Assembly: GCF_000813145.1 (NCBI RefSeq) | Contig: NZ_BAZF01000008.1 | Span: 62,001 to 126,000, forward strand | Reading direction: 5' to 3' | From: Geobacter sp. OR-1 | Lineage (GTDB): Bacteria; Desulfobacterota; Desulfuromonadia; Geobacterales; DSM-12255 | Length of the DNA stretch: 64,000 nucleotides | Shown here: positions 17,949-26,254 of the stretch, piece by piece | Numbering within the stretch: the stretch's first letter is position 1 | Layout of the letters: the number at the start of each line of letters is the position of its first letter | Program-made: the position numbers and the translations under genes | Notes under the pieces: generated by a model | Told to the model about the DNA's origin: nothing | Database searches by the model: none | The model's input: the letters and a program-made list of their open reading frames with translations, nothing else

Positions 17949-18209
17949 ATGAAGTTGGAATTGCGGAACATTGCCGGCGAAGACACACCGACGATTGTTG
18001 CCGAATGCATGAAGTGCGGGGGCGCGATAGCCGTGCTCGAACGCGATTTCATGATGTCAAGACCGCTCCATTGCCACCGGTGCAATCACGAGCGGTTCCT
18101 GAGCTATCGGGAATACGTCGTGACTTTTGACTCGATGGCGCCAAGGCTGCTTGCCTATTCGGTATTGCGGATCGGAAAAGGGACAGGATGCAGTAGCCGG
18201 CATCACTGA
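17949..18209 (+). CDS. Small zinc-ribbon-like protein
   Basis: An 86-residue protein with two Cys pairs, CMKCGG (near residue 20) and CHRCNH (near residue 42), spaced as in a small zinc ribbon. No signal peptide or membrane segment is seen. A good ribosome binding site (AAGGTGA) precedes the ATG. It is divergent from the YaaR-family gene and convergent with the membrane zinc-ribbon gene at 18289. The function is unknown; it may bind metal or nucleic acid. The last ~25 residues are less convincing and the gene could be species-specific. Confidence 0.6.
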   Translation: MKLELRNIAGEDTPTIVAECMKCGGAIAVLERDFMMSRPLHCHRCNHERFLSYREYVVTFDSMAPRLLAYSVLRIGKGTGCSSRHH

Positions 18210-18288
18210 TCGTACAATCCTTTTTTGCCCCGTTCTCCGGACCACCGGATAACCTGCCCCTCAAGGGGTCACATCCTTCTATTCCCCT

Positions 18289-19137
18289 TTACACGCCATC
18301 CATTTCCTCCCGGAAACGATCACTTCGCAACCACCAGACCAGAGCCAGGGGCAGCGCAACCCATACCGCCAGCATCAACACGGAATTGGCCAACCCGACG
18401 AAATAATAGGCAAACGATGGCGATTCGGACGAGCGCCTGATATAAGCGATGTAGTCGATGACCTCATATACGACCCCGATTGCCAGCCCGGCCCAGGCCC
18501 CCAACTCCAGTCCTTTTACCGCCTCTTTCCGGTTGCGCAGCAACATCGCCGCACCCATGGCCATTAACCCGCCGTACAATGTCAGCACCGTCGGCAGCAA
18601 GCCGTTGGCGAGAAAGACCTCAGCCGGAGATACCGGCTCAAGAGAGGTCTCGTTGATCTTTACCAACAAGGCGTCTCCGTCATACCCCATTACACCGATT
18701 AAGCCGTAAAGCGCCACCACGCAGGCAACTGCAAGAACACCGCCGGCAGTATACCTGACAAGGGGGGGAGCCGTGGCAATTTCGGGCTCAATCTCCTTCA
18801 CCGGCGGTTTGATGAAATCATCGGGCCTTAGACTGGCGTTGAGGCGCTCCATGTCGCGCTTCACCTGCTCCTCTTCAAGCAGTTTCCGCTTCTTCGCGTT
18901 ATAAACGCTCCCCTGCAAACCACATTTGGGGCAGACATCGAACATCTCGTCGGTAAAGGTGGAATACTGACAAGCCGGGCAGACACTCATCATATTTGGA
19001 TTCCACCCTTTGGCAAGAGGTTTCTTTACCTGGAACCCGGTCTTGCACCGTGGGCAGTCGATATAACGGCCGTCCAGAGGCACGTCATGATCGTTGACCT
19101 CGCCAGTCAGCTTGCAGTTGGGGCATTCTATCTTCAT
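18289..19137 (-). CDS. Zinc-ribbon membrane protein of unknown function
   Basis: A 282-residue protein with four CxxC pairs in the first ~75 residues (CPNC, CPRC, CPAC, CPKC), i.e. two tandem zinc ribbons like the MJ0042 type, then a charged coiled linker (LLEEEQVKRDMERLNA) and four predicted membrane segments (around VLAVACVVALYGLIGV, LLPTVLTLYGGLMAMGAAML, GAWAGLAIGVVYEVI and VLMLAVWVALPLALVWW). The ribbons should lie in the cytoplasm. The ATG at 19137 follows GAGGAG. Architecture suggests a sensor or scaffold, but nothing more specific can be said. It is not part of an obvious operon. Confidence 0.75.
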   Translation of the reverse strand: MKIECPNCKLTGEVNDHDVPLDGRYIDCPRCKTGFQVKKPLAKGWNPNMMSVCPACQYSTFTDEMFDVCPKCGLQGSVYNAKKRKLLEEEQVKRDMERLNASLRPDDFIKPPVKEIEPEIATAPPLVRYTAGGVLAVACVVALYGLIGVMGYDGDALLVKINETSLEPVSPAEVFLANGLLPTVLTLYGGLMAMGAAMLLRNRKEAVKGLELGAWAGLAIGVVYEVIDYIAYIRRSSESPSFAYYFVGLANSVLMLAVWVALPLALVWWLRSDRFREEMDGV

Positions 19138-19336
19138 TCCGCAAATCTCCTCGGCAGTAAAATTACCGTTCAACTATATCAAGACCGGGAGATGTCGCAA
19201 ACGGAAAGCGGCCGGGAGCGTTCACAGACGCCCACTATCCGGGGCTTGCCCGGATTTTGCCCCGAATCGGATTGACTCGGTCTCGACGGCAATGTTATGG
19301 TCGAATCGTCAAAAAACCTATTTAAAGGAGCAGAAA

Positions 19337-19603
19337 ATGATCGCAAAAGTTCTTGGTTCTGCTGCATTGCTGGCATTTACCGCTAATTCGGTCCTGGCCG
19401 CTGCCAACGTGGATGTCAATGTCGGCGTTCCGGGCCCGGCGGGGGTCAGCGTCCGGGTCGGGTCGCCGCAACCGCCACCGCCCCCGATTATCGTCGAGAG
19501 GGAGCGGACTGTGGTTATCAAGGAGAAGCACGACCGGGGCAAGCACAAGGGTTACGACAAGCATGATAAGCACAAGAAGCACAAGAAACATAAGCACGAC
19601 TGA
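19337..19603 (+). CDS. Small exported His/Lys-rich protein
   Basis: An 88-residue protein with a signal peptide (MIAKVLGSAALLAFTANSVLA), a segment VDVNVGVPGPAGVSVRVG, a run of prolines and then a tail of about 25 residues dominated by Lys, His and Asp (repeats of KHDKHKKHK). A strong AAAGGAG precedes the ATG by six bases. A perfect 12-bp hairpin follows the stop. The tail could bind metal ions or polyanions in the periplasm. I recall similar short 'VNVGVP...PPPP...H-rich' proteins in other Geobacter-like genomes but no function. Confidence 0.75.
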   Translation: MIAKVLGSAALLAFTANSVLAAANVDVNVGVPGPAGVSVRVGSPQPPPPPIIVERERTVVIKEKHDRGKHKGYDKHDKHKKHKKHKHD

Positions 19604-19616
19604 AATGCGCGACAGT

Positions 19617-19648
19617 GAAGCGGCGCGGGCAACCGCGCCGCTTCTTCA
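19617..19648 (+). terminator. Perfect 12-bp hairpin after the His/Lys-rich gene
   Basis: GAAGCGGCGCGG (19617-19628) and CCGCGCCGCTTC (19633-19644) form a perfect 12-bp stem with a GCAA loop, followed by only a short T run. It lies between the stop of the exported protein and sfsA and is probably a transcription terminator. Confidence 0.65.
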
Positions 19649-19677
19649 GCAGAACACACTCCCTGAGAAGACTATTC

Positions 19678-20370
19678 ATGCACCTCCCGGCCACATACCT
19701 TACCGGCACCCTGATAAAACGGTATAAGCGGTTTCTTGCCGACATCCAGCTCGACGACGGCAGCATCGTTACCGCCCACACCCCGAACTCCGGGAGCATG
19801 CAGGGATGTGCCGTTCCGGGGAGCCGGGCAGTGCTGTGGCGCAGCAGCTCGCCGGGCCGTAAATATCCGCTCACCTGGGAACTGGTGCAGGTCAACGGCA
19901 TCTGGATCGGGATCAATACCGGTTATCCGCCGAAACTGGTCACAGAGGGGATCGTAAACGGCACCATCGAGGAGCTGCAGGGGTATCCTTCCATCCGCCC
20001 CGAGGTCACCTGCGGCGAGAGCCGAATCGATCTGCTGCTGTCAGGGGGAGAATCGCCCTGCTGGGTCGAGGTCAAAAACGTCACGCTGGTCGAGGATGGG
20101 ATCGCCCTGTTCCCGGACGCCGTCACCACCCGCGGCCAGAAGCATCTGCGCGAACTGCTCCGCCTGGTCAGGCAGGGGGAGCGCGGGGTGATCTTTTACG
20201 TCGTGCAGCGGGAGGATGCCGAGGCCGTAGCACCGGCGGACCGGATCGACCCGGAATACGGCCGGCTCCTGCGAGAGGTAGTTTCCCAGGGGGTCGAAGC
20301 GCTGGCATACCGAGCTAGCGTGTCACCCACGGAGATCAGGCTGATCAAGCGGCTGCCGGTGCTGCTCTGA
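19678..20370 (+). CDS. sfsA: SfsA family DNA/RNA nuclease
   Basis: A 230-residue protein of the SfsA family, known historically as 'sugar fermentation stimulation protein' and reported as a nucleic-acid-binding nuclease. The N-terminal OB-like part (ADIQLDDGSIVTAHTPNSGSM) and the conserved nuclease-like core (ESRIDLLLS, CWVEVKNVTLVEDGIALFPDAVTTRG) are intact. The ATG at 19678 gives the family N-terminus (MHLPATYLTGTLIKRYKRF); the longer frame upstream runs through the hairpin and is not credible. No clear Shine-Dalgarno stands directly before it beyond GAGAAG. Confidence 0.9.
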   Translation: MHLPATYLTGTLIKRYKRFLADIQLDDGSIVTAHTPNSGSMQGCAVPGSRAVLWRSSSPGRKYPLTWELVQVNGIWIGINTGYPPKLVTEGIVNGTIEELQGYPSIRPEVTCGESRIDLLLSGGESPCWVEVKNVTLVEDGIALFPDAVTTRGQKHLRELLRLVRQGERGVIFYVVQREDAEAVAPADRIDPEYGRLLREVVSQGVEALAYRASVSPTEIRLIKRLPVLL

Positions 20371-20440
20371 CCCTGATTCTTAAGCAACTAACCGCATGTG
20401 ACTCGTAACGATGCAAATATTTCTTTCAAGGATTTAGATT

Positions 20441-20779
20441 ATGACTACCACACCCAAATGCCCCGGCTGCAGTTCCGAATACACCTACGAAGACGGCGAC
20501 AATTACGTCTGCCCGGAGTGCGCCCATGAATGGCCGATGCTGGCAGCGACAAGCGCGGAAGCGGACTCTATTGTGCGCGACGCCTTCGGCAATGAACTCA
20601 AGGACGGCGACTCGGTGACGGTCATCAAGGATTTGAAGATCAAGGGGTCGTCATTGGTGGTCAAGGTCGGCACCAAGGTCCGGAACATCCGGATCGTCTC
20701 GGGCGACCATGACATCGACTGCAAGATCGACGGCATCGGCGCCATGCAGTTGAAATCCGGGTTCGTCAAAAAAGCCTGA
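20441..20779 (+). CDS. PhnA/YjdM-family zinc-ribbon protein
   Basis: A 112-residue protein with an N-terminal zinc ribbon (CPGCSSEY and CPECAHEW) and the C-terminal PhnA domain ([27 protein letters not shown], then [11 protein letters not shown] and [18 protein letters not shown]). The family was named for phosphonoacetate hydrolysis, but most members, including E. coli YjdM, have no proven catalytic role. There are no phosphonate genes here. The gene converges on polA with only 11 bases between the stops and no terminator between them. Confidence 0.9.
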   Translation: MTTTPKCPGCSSEYTYEDGDNYVCPECAHEWPMLAATSAEADSIVRDAFGNELKDGDSVTVIKDLKIKGSSLVVKVGTKVRNIRIVSGDHDIDCKIDGIGAMQLKSGFVKKA

Positions 20780-20790
20780 CTTAGAAGCGG

Positions 20791-23466
20791 TCAGTGCGCC
20801 TCGGCCCAGTTGCTGCCGTAGCTTATATCAACTTTCAGCGGCACGCGGCACTCTACGGCATGGGCCATCTCATGCTCCACCAGCTGCTCCAGGTGGATCA
20901 GCTCCCCTTCCGGCACCTCGAACACCAGTTCGTCATGGACCTGCATGATCAGACGGCTCTCCGCGCCTTCCAGCTTCAGCCGCCGGTCGATGTTGATCAT
21001 CGCCTTCTTGATGATATCCGCAGCCGACCCCTGGATCGGGTAGTTGATGGCGTTCCGCTCGGCAAAGCTGCGCACCTGGAAGTTGTGACTGTTGATATCA
21101 GGAATCGGCAGCCGCCGGCCGAGCATGGTGGTCACATAACCATGCTCCCGCGCCAGCTGAATGCATGAGTCGAGAAAGGCCATGGCCCCGGCATGTCGGG
21201 CCTTATAGGTGGCGATGAAATCCTCGGCGACCTTCCGGGCAACACCAAGCTGGGCCGCCAGGCTGAAGGCGCTCTGACCGTAGATGACGCCGAAATTGAT
21301 GGTCTTGGCCTGGCGCCGCATCTCAGCGGTGACCAGGCCGGGGAGCAGGTCGAACACCTCGGCCGCGGTGCGGGTATGGATATCCTCGTCATTGACGAAG
21401 GCATCGCAGAAAACCGGGTCGCCGGAGAGATGGGCCAGCACCCGCAGCTCGATCTGCGAATAGTCGGCCGACAGGATCTTGCACCCCTCCCTGGCGATGA
21501 ACGCCTGGCGGATCTTTTTCCCCTCCTCGGTCCGGATCGGGATGTTCTGCAGGTTCGGGTCCGATGACGAGAGCCGGCCGGTACTGGTCACCGCCTGGTT
21601 GTAGGAGGTGTGTACCCGGCCGTCGCTGTCTGCCAGTTGCGGCAGGGCATCGGTATAGGTGGACTTGAGCTTGGTCAGACCCCGCTGCTGCAGCAGAAGC
21701 GTTGCGATCTCGTGACCTGCCTCGGCCAGCCGCTCCAGCTCATCGACATTGGTGGACCAGCCGGTCTTGAGCTTGGTCTTTTTGCCGGTGGGGAGCTGCA
21801 GCTTCTCGAACAGGATCTCGCCCAGCTGCTTGGGTGAGTTGACGTTGAACGGTCCGCCGGCCAGCTCATGGATTCGGCTTTCCAGGGTGGCAAGCTGTTT
21901 GCCGAGTCCTGCGGAGAGTTCCGCCAGGAACGGCAGATCGAGCCTGACCCCCAGCAGCTCCATCTCGGCCAGGATCGTCACCAGCGGCATCTCCAGCTCG
22001 AACAGCAGGCTCTCCATCCCGGCTACGGCAACCTTTGGGAGCAGCAACCGATGCAGCATGTAAGTGGCATCGCTATCCTCGCAGGAGTAGCGGGCGGCCT
22101 TTTCCACCTCGATCTCGTCGAACCGCTTCTGATCCTTTCCCTTGCCAGCCACCTCCTCGTAGGAGATCATCTTGTGGTCGAGATACTCCACCGACAGGGC
22201 ATCGAGCCCCTGGCTGGTGCGCCCCGGATTGACCAGGTAGGCGGCCAGCATAGTGTCAAACCAGACCCCATGCATCTCCACCCCGGCAGTGCGTAGCACC
22301 TGGTAGTCATACTTGATGTTCTGGCCGATCTTTCGTATGGCCGGGTCGGTCAGAAGCGGCCTGAGACGGTTAAGCACGGTTGCGCGCTCCAGCTGGGGAG
22401 GGACACCGAGGTAATGGTGGCCGACCGGGATGTAGTACGCCTCGTGCATACGCCAGGAGAGCGATATGCCGACGATCTCCGCAATCCGGGCATCCAGGCT
22501 GGTGGTTTCAAGGTCAATGGCAAATTCTTCGGCCTTTTCCAGCTCCTGCAGCATCGCCGTAAACTCCGCTTCGGTGAGGATCGTGCGGTACTCTTCCGTG
22601 GAGAGGGTGGAGCGGCTGGTCAGCTCCTTCATCAGCGAGGTAAAGCCGAACCGCTTGAACAGCCCGGCAAGAACCGTATTGTCAGGTGGCTCGGCGACAA
22701 AATCGCCAAGGTCATAGGCAATCGGCACATGGCAGTCGATAGTGGCCAGCTGCCGTGACAGCCGCGCCTGGTCGGCAAAGGCCCGGAGATTCTCCCCGGT
22801 CTTTCCCTTGACCTCATCGGCCCTTGCCAGCAGGGCATCCATGGAGCCGAACTCCTGCACCAGCTTGATGGCGGTCTTTTCGCCGATACCGGGCACACCG
22901 GGAATGTTGTCCGAGGAGTCGCCGGCCAGCCCGAGGATATCGATAACCTTGTCCGGACCGACCCCGAACCGCTCCACCACCTCGGCCGGACCCGAAACCT
23001 TGTCCTTCATGGTATCGAGCAGGGTTGCATGGTCGCCCACAACCTGCATCAGGTCCTTGTCGCCGGTCACCACCACGGTGTCGATTCCGCGCTCCCCGCA
23101 GTCGCGGCAGATGGTGCCGATGATATCGTCCGCCTCGTAACCGTCCAACTCCAGCACCGGAATCCGGAACGCCCGGACCAGCTCCTTGATCGGCTCCACC
23201 TGCTGCCGCAGATCATCCGGCATGGCGGCCCGGTTAGCCTTGTATTCCGGGTAGATCTCGGTGCGAAAGGTCTTGCGGGAGATGTCGAACACTACGGCCA
23301 CATAGGACGGCTGCCGGTCCTTGAGCACTTTCAGCAACATCTGGGTGAAACCGAAGATGGCGTTGGTCGGAAAACCGCCCGGCCCGGAGAGATGCCTGAT
23401 GGCATGGTAGGCCCGGTACAGGTAGGACGAGCCGTCGATGAGATAAAGGGTCGTCTTGTCCGTCAT
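20791..23466 (-). CDS. polA: DNA polymerase I
   Basis: An 891-residue three-domain polymerase that removes RNA primers and fills gaps. N-terminal 5'-3' nuclease (YLIDGSSYLYRAYHAI, DGYEADDIIGT, GDKDLMQ), a 3'-5' exonuclease domain whose DLETTSLD motif retains the acidic metal ligands so proofreading should work, and a family A polymerase domain with motif A DYSQIELRVLAHLSGD, motif B RRQAKTINFGVIYG and motif C QVHDELVFE. The start immediately follows the stop of a 58-codon gene, so the two are coupled. Confidence 0.97.
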   Translation of the reverse strand: MTDKTTLYLIDGSSYLYRAYHAIRHLSGPGGFPTNAIFGFTQMLLKVLKDRQPSYVAVVFDISRKTFRTEIYPEYKANRAAMPDDLRQQVEPIKELVRAFRIPVLELDGYEADDIIGTICRDCGERGIDTVVVTGDKDLMQVVGDHATLLDTMKDKVSGPAEVVERFGVGPDKVIDILGLAGDSSDNIPGVPGIGEKTAIKLVQEFGSMDALLARADEVKGKTGENLRAFADQARLSRQLATIDCHVPIAYDLGDFVAEPPDNTVLAGLFKRFGFTSLMKELTSRSTLSTEEYRTILTEAEFTAMLQELEKAEEFAIDLETTSLDARIAEIVGISLSWRMHEAYYIPVGHHYLGVPPQLERATVLNRLRPLLTDPAIRKIGQNIKYDYQVLRTAGVEMHGVWFDTMLAAYLVNPGRTSQGLDALSVEYLDHKMISYEEVAGKGKDQKRFDEIEVEKAARYSCEDSDATYMLHRLLLPKVAVAGMESLLFELEMPLVTILAEMELLGVRLDLPFLAELSAGLGKQLATLESRIHELAGGPFNVNSPKQLGEILFEKLQLPTGKKTKLKTGWSTNVDELERLAEAGHEIATLLLQQRGLTKLKSTYTDALPQLADSDGRVHTSYNQAVTSTGRLSSSDPNLQNIPIRTEEGKKIRQAFIAREGCKILSADYSQIELRVLAHLSGDPVFCDAFVNDEDIHTRTAAEVFDLLPGLVTAEMRRQAKTINFGVIYGQSAFSLAAQLGVARKVAEDFIATYKARHAGAMAFLDSCIQLAREHGYVTTMLGRRLPIPDINSHNFQVRSFAERNAINYPIQGSAADIIKKAMINIDRRLKLEGAESRLIMQVHDELVFEVPEGELIHLEQLVEHEMAHAVECRVPLKVDISYGSNWAEAH

Positions 23467-23643
23467 CTATTCCGTTACCTCCCTGGTAAACAGCACGAAT
23501 GCCATGCTCGGACGTTTCTGCGACTCGCGCATGGCAAAATGCAGCCCGTCGAACCGCCACCCCTTGGCGGTCAACTCGTTGAGCGTTTCTTCGATCATAT
23601 CCTCGGAAACGGTGGTGATTTCAACCACCTTGTACTTGATCAT
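23467..23643 (-). CDS. Small DUF4177-like protein upstream of polA
   Basis: A 58-residue protein (starts MIKYKVVEITTVSED, ends AFVLFTREVTE) with the pattern of DUF4177-type proteins: a short beta strand, a helix (EETLNELTAKGWRFDG) and a final strand. The ATG at 23643 has GGAGGGG directly upstream at good spacing; longer in-frame readings reach into non-conserved sequence. Its stop abuts the polA start, indicating translational coupling. Function unknown. Its tight link to polA may be only transcriptional. Confidence 0.75.
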   Translation of the reverse strand: MIKYKVVEITTVSEDMIEETLNELTAKGWRFDGLHFAMRESQKRPSMAFVLFTREVTE

Positions 23644-23824
23644 GGTCCCCTCCGGGTCATAATTTCGGCAATAGTAGTGTATTCGGCCAAGGGTGGCAAC
23701 ATTGATTTGCATCCCGTTGCAGGCGATCGAAATGGTGCTAAACTTCACATTAAGGAAAGGAGGTGAGCGGCACGGCGACAACGAGGTCAAATGACCCTAC
23801 AAACATGAAGCGAGGAGCCACGGT

Positions 23825-23998
23825 ATGATCAACGAGCAGCAAGTATCTTTCGAAAAAATTGCAGAACTTACCGAGACACACCTTGAAACCGATTATCAGC
23901 GCAAAGACCTCAAAGCGAGGCGGGCGGTTACCAAGCTCAGCCTCTATGACGGATCAAAGAAGCTTAAGCACAGCGTCCCGAAAGGGAAGAAAGTCTGA
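23825..23998 (+). CDS. Small protein of unknown function, 57 residues
   Basis: A short frame starts at an ATG with GAGGAG upstream and ends with TGA at 23996-23998. The product begins MINEQQVSFEKIAEL, is strongly charged and basic towards the end (KKLKHSVPKGKKV), and should be helical. It lies 40 bases before the Hsp20 gene on the same strand, so it may be its operon leader. No family is recognised. Composition and ribosome binding site support real coding, but conservation was not tested. Confidence 0.55.
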   Translation: MINEQQVSFEKIAELTETHLETDYQRKDLKARRAVTKLSLYDGSKKLKHSVPKGKKV

Positions 23999-24038
23999 AG
24001 CGCTTTCAGAGAGTTAAGTTGATCAGGAGAGTCAGATA

Positions 24039-24482
24039 ATGGCAATAGTAAAATACAACCCGATTAAAGAGCTTCGCACGATGCAGGAACAGATGAACCG
24101 GCTGCTTGACCTGGCCTGGAACCGGGAGACCGGCGAAGATATGCGCGAAGGGGTCTGGCAACCGGCGGTCGATATCTACGAGGATGACGAATCGGTGGTG
24201 ATCAAAGCCGAGATCCCGGATGTGGACCAGAAGGATATCGAGGTCAAGATCGAGGACAACACCCTGACCCTGAAAGGGGAACGGCGGCACGACCAGAGTG
24301 TGAAAAAGGAGAACTACCACCGGGTGGAACGGTACTACGGCACCTTCCAGCGCAGTTTCCACCTGCCGCACACCATCGCCCAGGAGAAGATCAAGGCATC
24401 ATGCGACCGGGGGGTTCTGACCATTACGCTGCCGAAAAAAGGGGAGAAGAAACCGAAACAGATAACCGTGGAAGTGAAATAA
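24039..24482 (+). CDS. Hsp20 small heat-shock protein
   Basis: A 147-residue ATP-independent chaperone that holds unfolding proteins. The alpha-crystallin domain spans about residues 40-135 (WQPAVDIYEDDESVVIKAEIPDVDQKDIEVKIED to FHLPHTIAQEKIKASCDRGVLTITLPK), including the GVLTITLPK strand and the I-x-V tail (QITVEVK) used for oligomerisation. Translation starts at ATG 24039 after AGGAGAGTC. A terminator follows. No CIRCE element or convincing sigma-32 promoter was seen upstream, so its regulation is unclear. Confidence 0.93.
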   Translation: MAIVKYNPIKELRTMQEQMNRLLDLAWNRETGEDMREGVWQPAVDIYEDDESVVIKAEIPDVDQKDIEVKIEDNTLTLKGERRHDQSVKKENYHRVERYYGTFQRSFHLPHTIAQEKIKASCDRGVLTITLPKKGEKKPKQITVEVK

Positions 24483-24486
24483 CAAC

Positions 24487-24515
24487 GTAGGGGCACCTCT
24501 TGAGGGTGCCCTTTT
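24487..24515 (+). terminator. Rho-independent terminator of hsp20
   Basis: GGGCACC (24491-24497) and GGTGCCC (24505-24511) pair over a short loop, followed directly by TTTT. It lies just after the hsp20 stop codon. Confidence 0.8.
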
Positions 24516-24533
24516 CGATATGGCTCTATAACC

Positions 24534-24607
24534 GGGCAGGCACAAGACCTGCCCCTACGGGACACCATGGAATTGCGCATTGCAGGGGCGGCGTCAAACC
24601 CGCCCCT
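24534..24607. repeat. Cluster of short GC-rich hairpins (extragenic palindromes)
   Basis: Two more stem-loops follow the hsp20 terminator: GGGCAGG/CCTGCCC (24534-24554) and AGGGGCGG/CCGCCCCT (24584-24607). The GTAGGGGCA at 24487 is repeated inverted as TGCCCCTAC at 24550, so the whole stretch looks like one composite palindromic repeat. The last stem covers the larE stop codon. Such 'GTAGGGGC' modules are, from memory, common intergenic repeats in Geobacter-type genomes. Confidence 0.5.
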
Positions 24608-25403
24608 AATTCATGCTCCCTGTGCGATACCCCTCTAAATCCAACGCAACATACTTGAATCCAGCCCTTTTGAACTCTGCAATTGCCTTATTTCTCAAGT
24701 CACCATCAAGCATCCGCGGCAGATCTTCCTGCCCCAGCTCGATCCGCGCGGTATCGTCGTGATACCGGACCCGGTAGACCCGGAGCCCTTCAGCCTTCAG
24801 GAACTCCTCGCACCGCTCGATCATCTTCAGCTTTGCGGCGGTAATCTCGACGCCGTAGGGGAAACGGCTCGCCAGACACGCATAGGCCTGCTTGTTCCAG
24901 GTTGCCAGCCCGAGCTCGCGGCTGAGCGCCCGCACATCATCCTTGGAAAGGCCGGCCTCCATAAGCGGGCTGCGGACCTGCAACTCGCCGGCGGCTCGCC
25001 GTCCCGGGCGGTAATCGCCCAAATCGTCACAGTTGGTGCCGTCGCAGATATGGGCAAACCCCATTTCCGCGGCCTTGGCGGCGCAGATCCCGAACAGCTC
25101 CTTCTTGCAGTGGTAGCACCGGTCCCGCGGATTTTCGGCGTATCCGGGAATTTCCAGCTCGTTGGAATCGACAACGATCTGCCTGGCGCCGATCTCTTCT
25201 GCCAACGCGACCGCCTCCCGGAATTCCGACTCCGGATAGGTCGGGGAAGTTGCGGTTATGGCGCAGGCGCGTTCTCCCAGCAGGTCATGGGCGACCTTGA
25301 GCAGCAGGGTTGAATCGACCCCGCCGGAAAATGCCACCAGCACCGACCCCATCTCCCTGATGATCGACTGGAGCAGTTCAAATTTGACTTTCAGCTCATT
25401 CAT
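24606..25403 (-). CDS. larE: LarE-type ATP-dependent sacrificial sulfur transferase
   Basis: A 265-residue PP-loop ATP pyrophosphatase. The N-terminal loop VAFSGGVDSTLLLKVAHD binds ATP; further on are PRDRCYHCKKELF, DGTNCDDLGDYRPGR and ACLASRFPYG, all typical of LarE. LarE adenylates and thiolates the pyridine carboxylates of the nickel-pincer cofactor of lactate racemase; the Cys before the ASRFPYG motif is, by position, the likely sulfur donor (from memory of the Lactobacillus enzyme). No larA, larB or larC is in the window, so the sulfur acceptor may differ. It overlaps the Rrf2-type regulator gene by four bases (ATGA). Confidence 0.88.
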   Translation of the reverse strand: MNELKVKFELLQSIIREMGSVLVAFSGGVDSTLLLKVAHDLLGERACAITATSPTYPESEFREAVALAEEIGARQIVVDSNELEIPGYAENPRDRCYHCKKELFGICAAKAAEMGFAHICDGTNCDDLGDYRPGRRAAGELQVRSPLMEAGLSKDDVRALSRELGLATWNKQAYACLASRFPYGVEITAAKLKMIERCEEFLKAEGLRVYRVRYHDDTARIELGQEDLPRMLDGDLRNKAIAEFKRAGFKYVALDLEGYRTGSMN

Positions 25404-25888
25404 GACGCGGGTTTCCGCCTCGGCTTTCTCGCCGGAGCCAGGTCCTCTTCCTGCTTGAGCCCCATGGACTCGCCGCGCTCGCACAGCAATGCCAGAGATA
25501 TCTCGGAGAACAGCGCTTCCAGGCGGCTGGAGGCCTCGGTCCACACGGTCTGGGTAACGCAGGTGCCGTCAAATGAACAGACGGCTTTCTTGCGGCGGCG
25601 CTTCCCCGGAGAACAGTCCACCAGCAGGAGATCCCCTTCCGTGGCCTTGACAATGTCCTTTACCGTAACATCCTTGAGCGGCTTGGCGATCAGGTATCCC
25701 CCCTGCGGACCGCGCTTGCTTTTCAGCAGACCGGCCCGTTTCAGGCTCTGGAATATCTGCTCCAGATAGCGGGGCGAGATCTCCTGCCGCCGGGCAATGT
25801 CCTGGATCTGTACCGGCCGGTTGGCCGCATGGTAGGCAATGTCGAACAGTGCCCGCAATCCGTACCGGCTCTTGGTTGAAAGACGCAT
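25400..25888 (-). CDS. Rrf2-family transcriptional regulator (probable Fe-S sensor)
   Basis: A 162-residue winged-helix regulator. The N-terminal MRLSTKSRYGLRALFDIAYH, the recognition region ISPRYLEQIFQSLKRAGLLKSKRGPQGGY and the wing are classic for Rrf2. Three cysteines (CSPGK, CSFDG, TCVTQTVW) lie in the region that binds [2Fe-2S] in IscR, though with 12 residues between the first two instead of five. The ATG at 25888 follows AAAGGAG; an in-frame upstream start would add 14 residues. It is four-base-overlapped with larE, so it probably controls sulfur or iron-sulfur metabolism including larE. The tail is unusually Lys/Arg-rich. Confidence 0.9.
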   Translation of the reverse strand: MRLSTKSRYGLRALFDIAYHAANRPVQIQDIARRQEISPRYLEQIFQSLKRAGLLKSKRGPQGGYLIAKPLKDVTVKDIVKATEGDLLLVDCSPGKRRRKKAVCSFDGTCVTQTVWTEASSRLEALFSEISLALLCERGESMGLKQEEDLAPARKPRRKPAS

Positions 25889-25904
25889 AGACTTTCTCCT
25901 TTCC

Positions 25905-26114
25905 TTACCAGAACTTTTTAGGTGGCTCAAAGCGGCCCAACAGCTTTATTTCTCCGTCAACGATCTGGAATTTGTCGCCGAGCTCATTCGTCCAGCTATC
26001 CCCCTCTTCCAGGGGAGCCGGCACCTCGCGCCGTCCCAGAAACACTTCATCGTCACCAATGTAGGCAAACCACTCGAGGTTGCCGTTCATCCAGATCTTG
26101 TTCTTGAGTTCCAA
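25905..26114 (-). CDS. Small conserved-looking protein upstream of the Rrf2 gene
   Basis: A 69-residue protein rich in Trp, Phe and acidic residues (LEWFAYIGDDEVFLGRREVP, GDKFQIVDGEIKLLGRFEPP) that looks like a small beta-sheet domain. A strong AGGAGG (26126-26121) lies 6 bases before the TTG at 26114; a GTG at 26117 is also possible but only 3 bases away. It ends 16 bases before the Rrf2 start, so the three genes form one operon. No family is recognised. Confidence 0.6.
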   Translation of the reverse strand: MELKNKIWMNGNLEWFAYIGDDEVFLGRREVPAPLEEGDSWTNELGDKFQIVDGEIKLLGRFEPPKKFW

Positions 26115-26254
26115 CACTAACCTCCTGGGGAATTATTGTGGTGATGTTACCGGAATGATCGGTGGCGGTCAAGCATCTGAGTACAAACAGAAGGCGCTCC
26201 CGCAATTGACAAAAGAAAGGGCATGGTCTATACAATAATCGCTCGGATAATACT

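Noticed and set aside
24487-24607. Hairpin cluster as a CRISPR array
   Set aside because: The units are short, differ in sequence, lack equal spacers and have no cas genes nearby.
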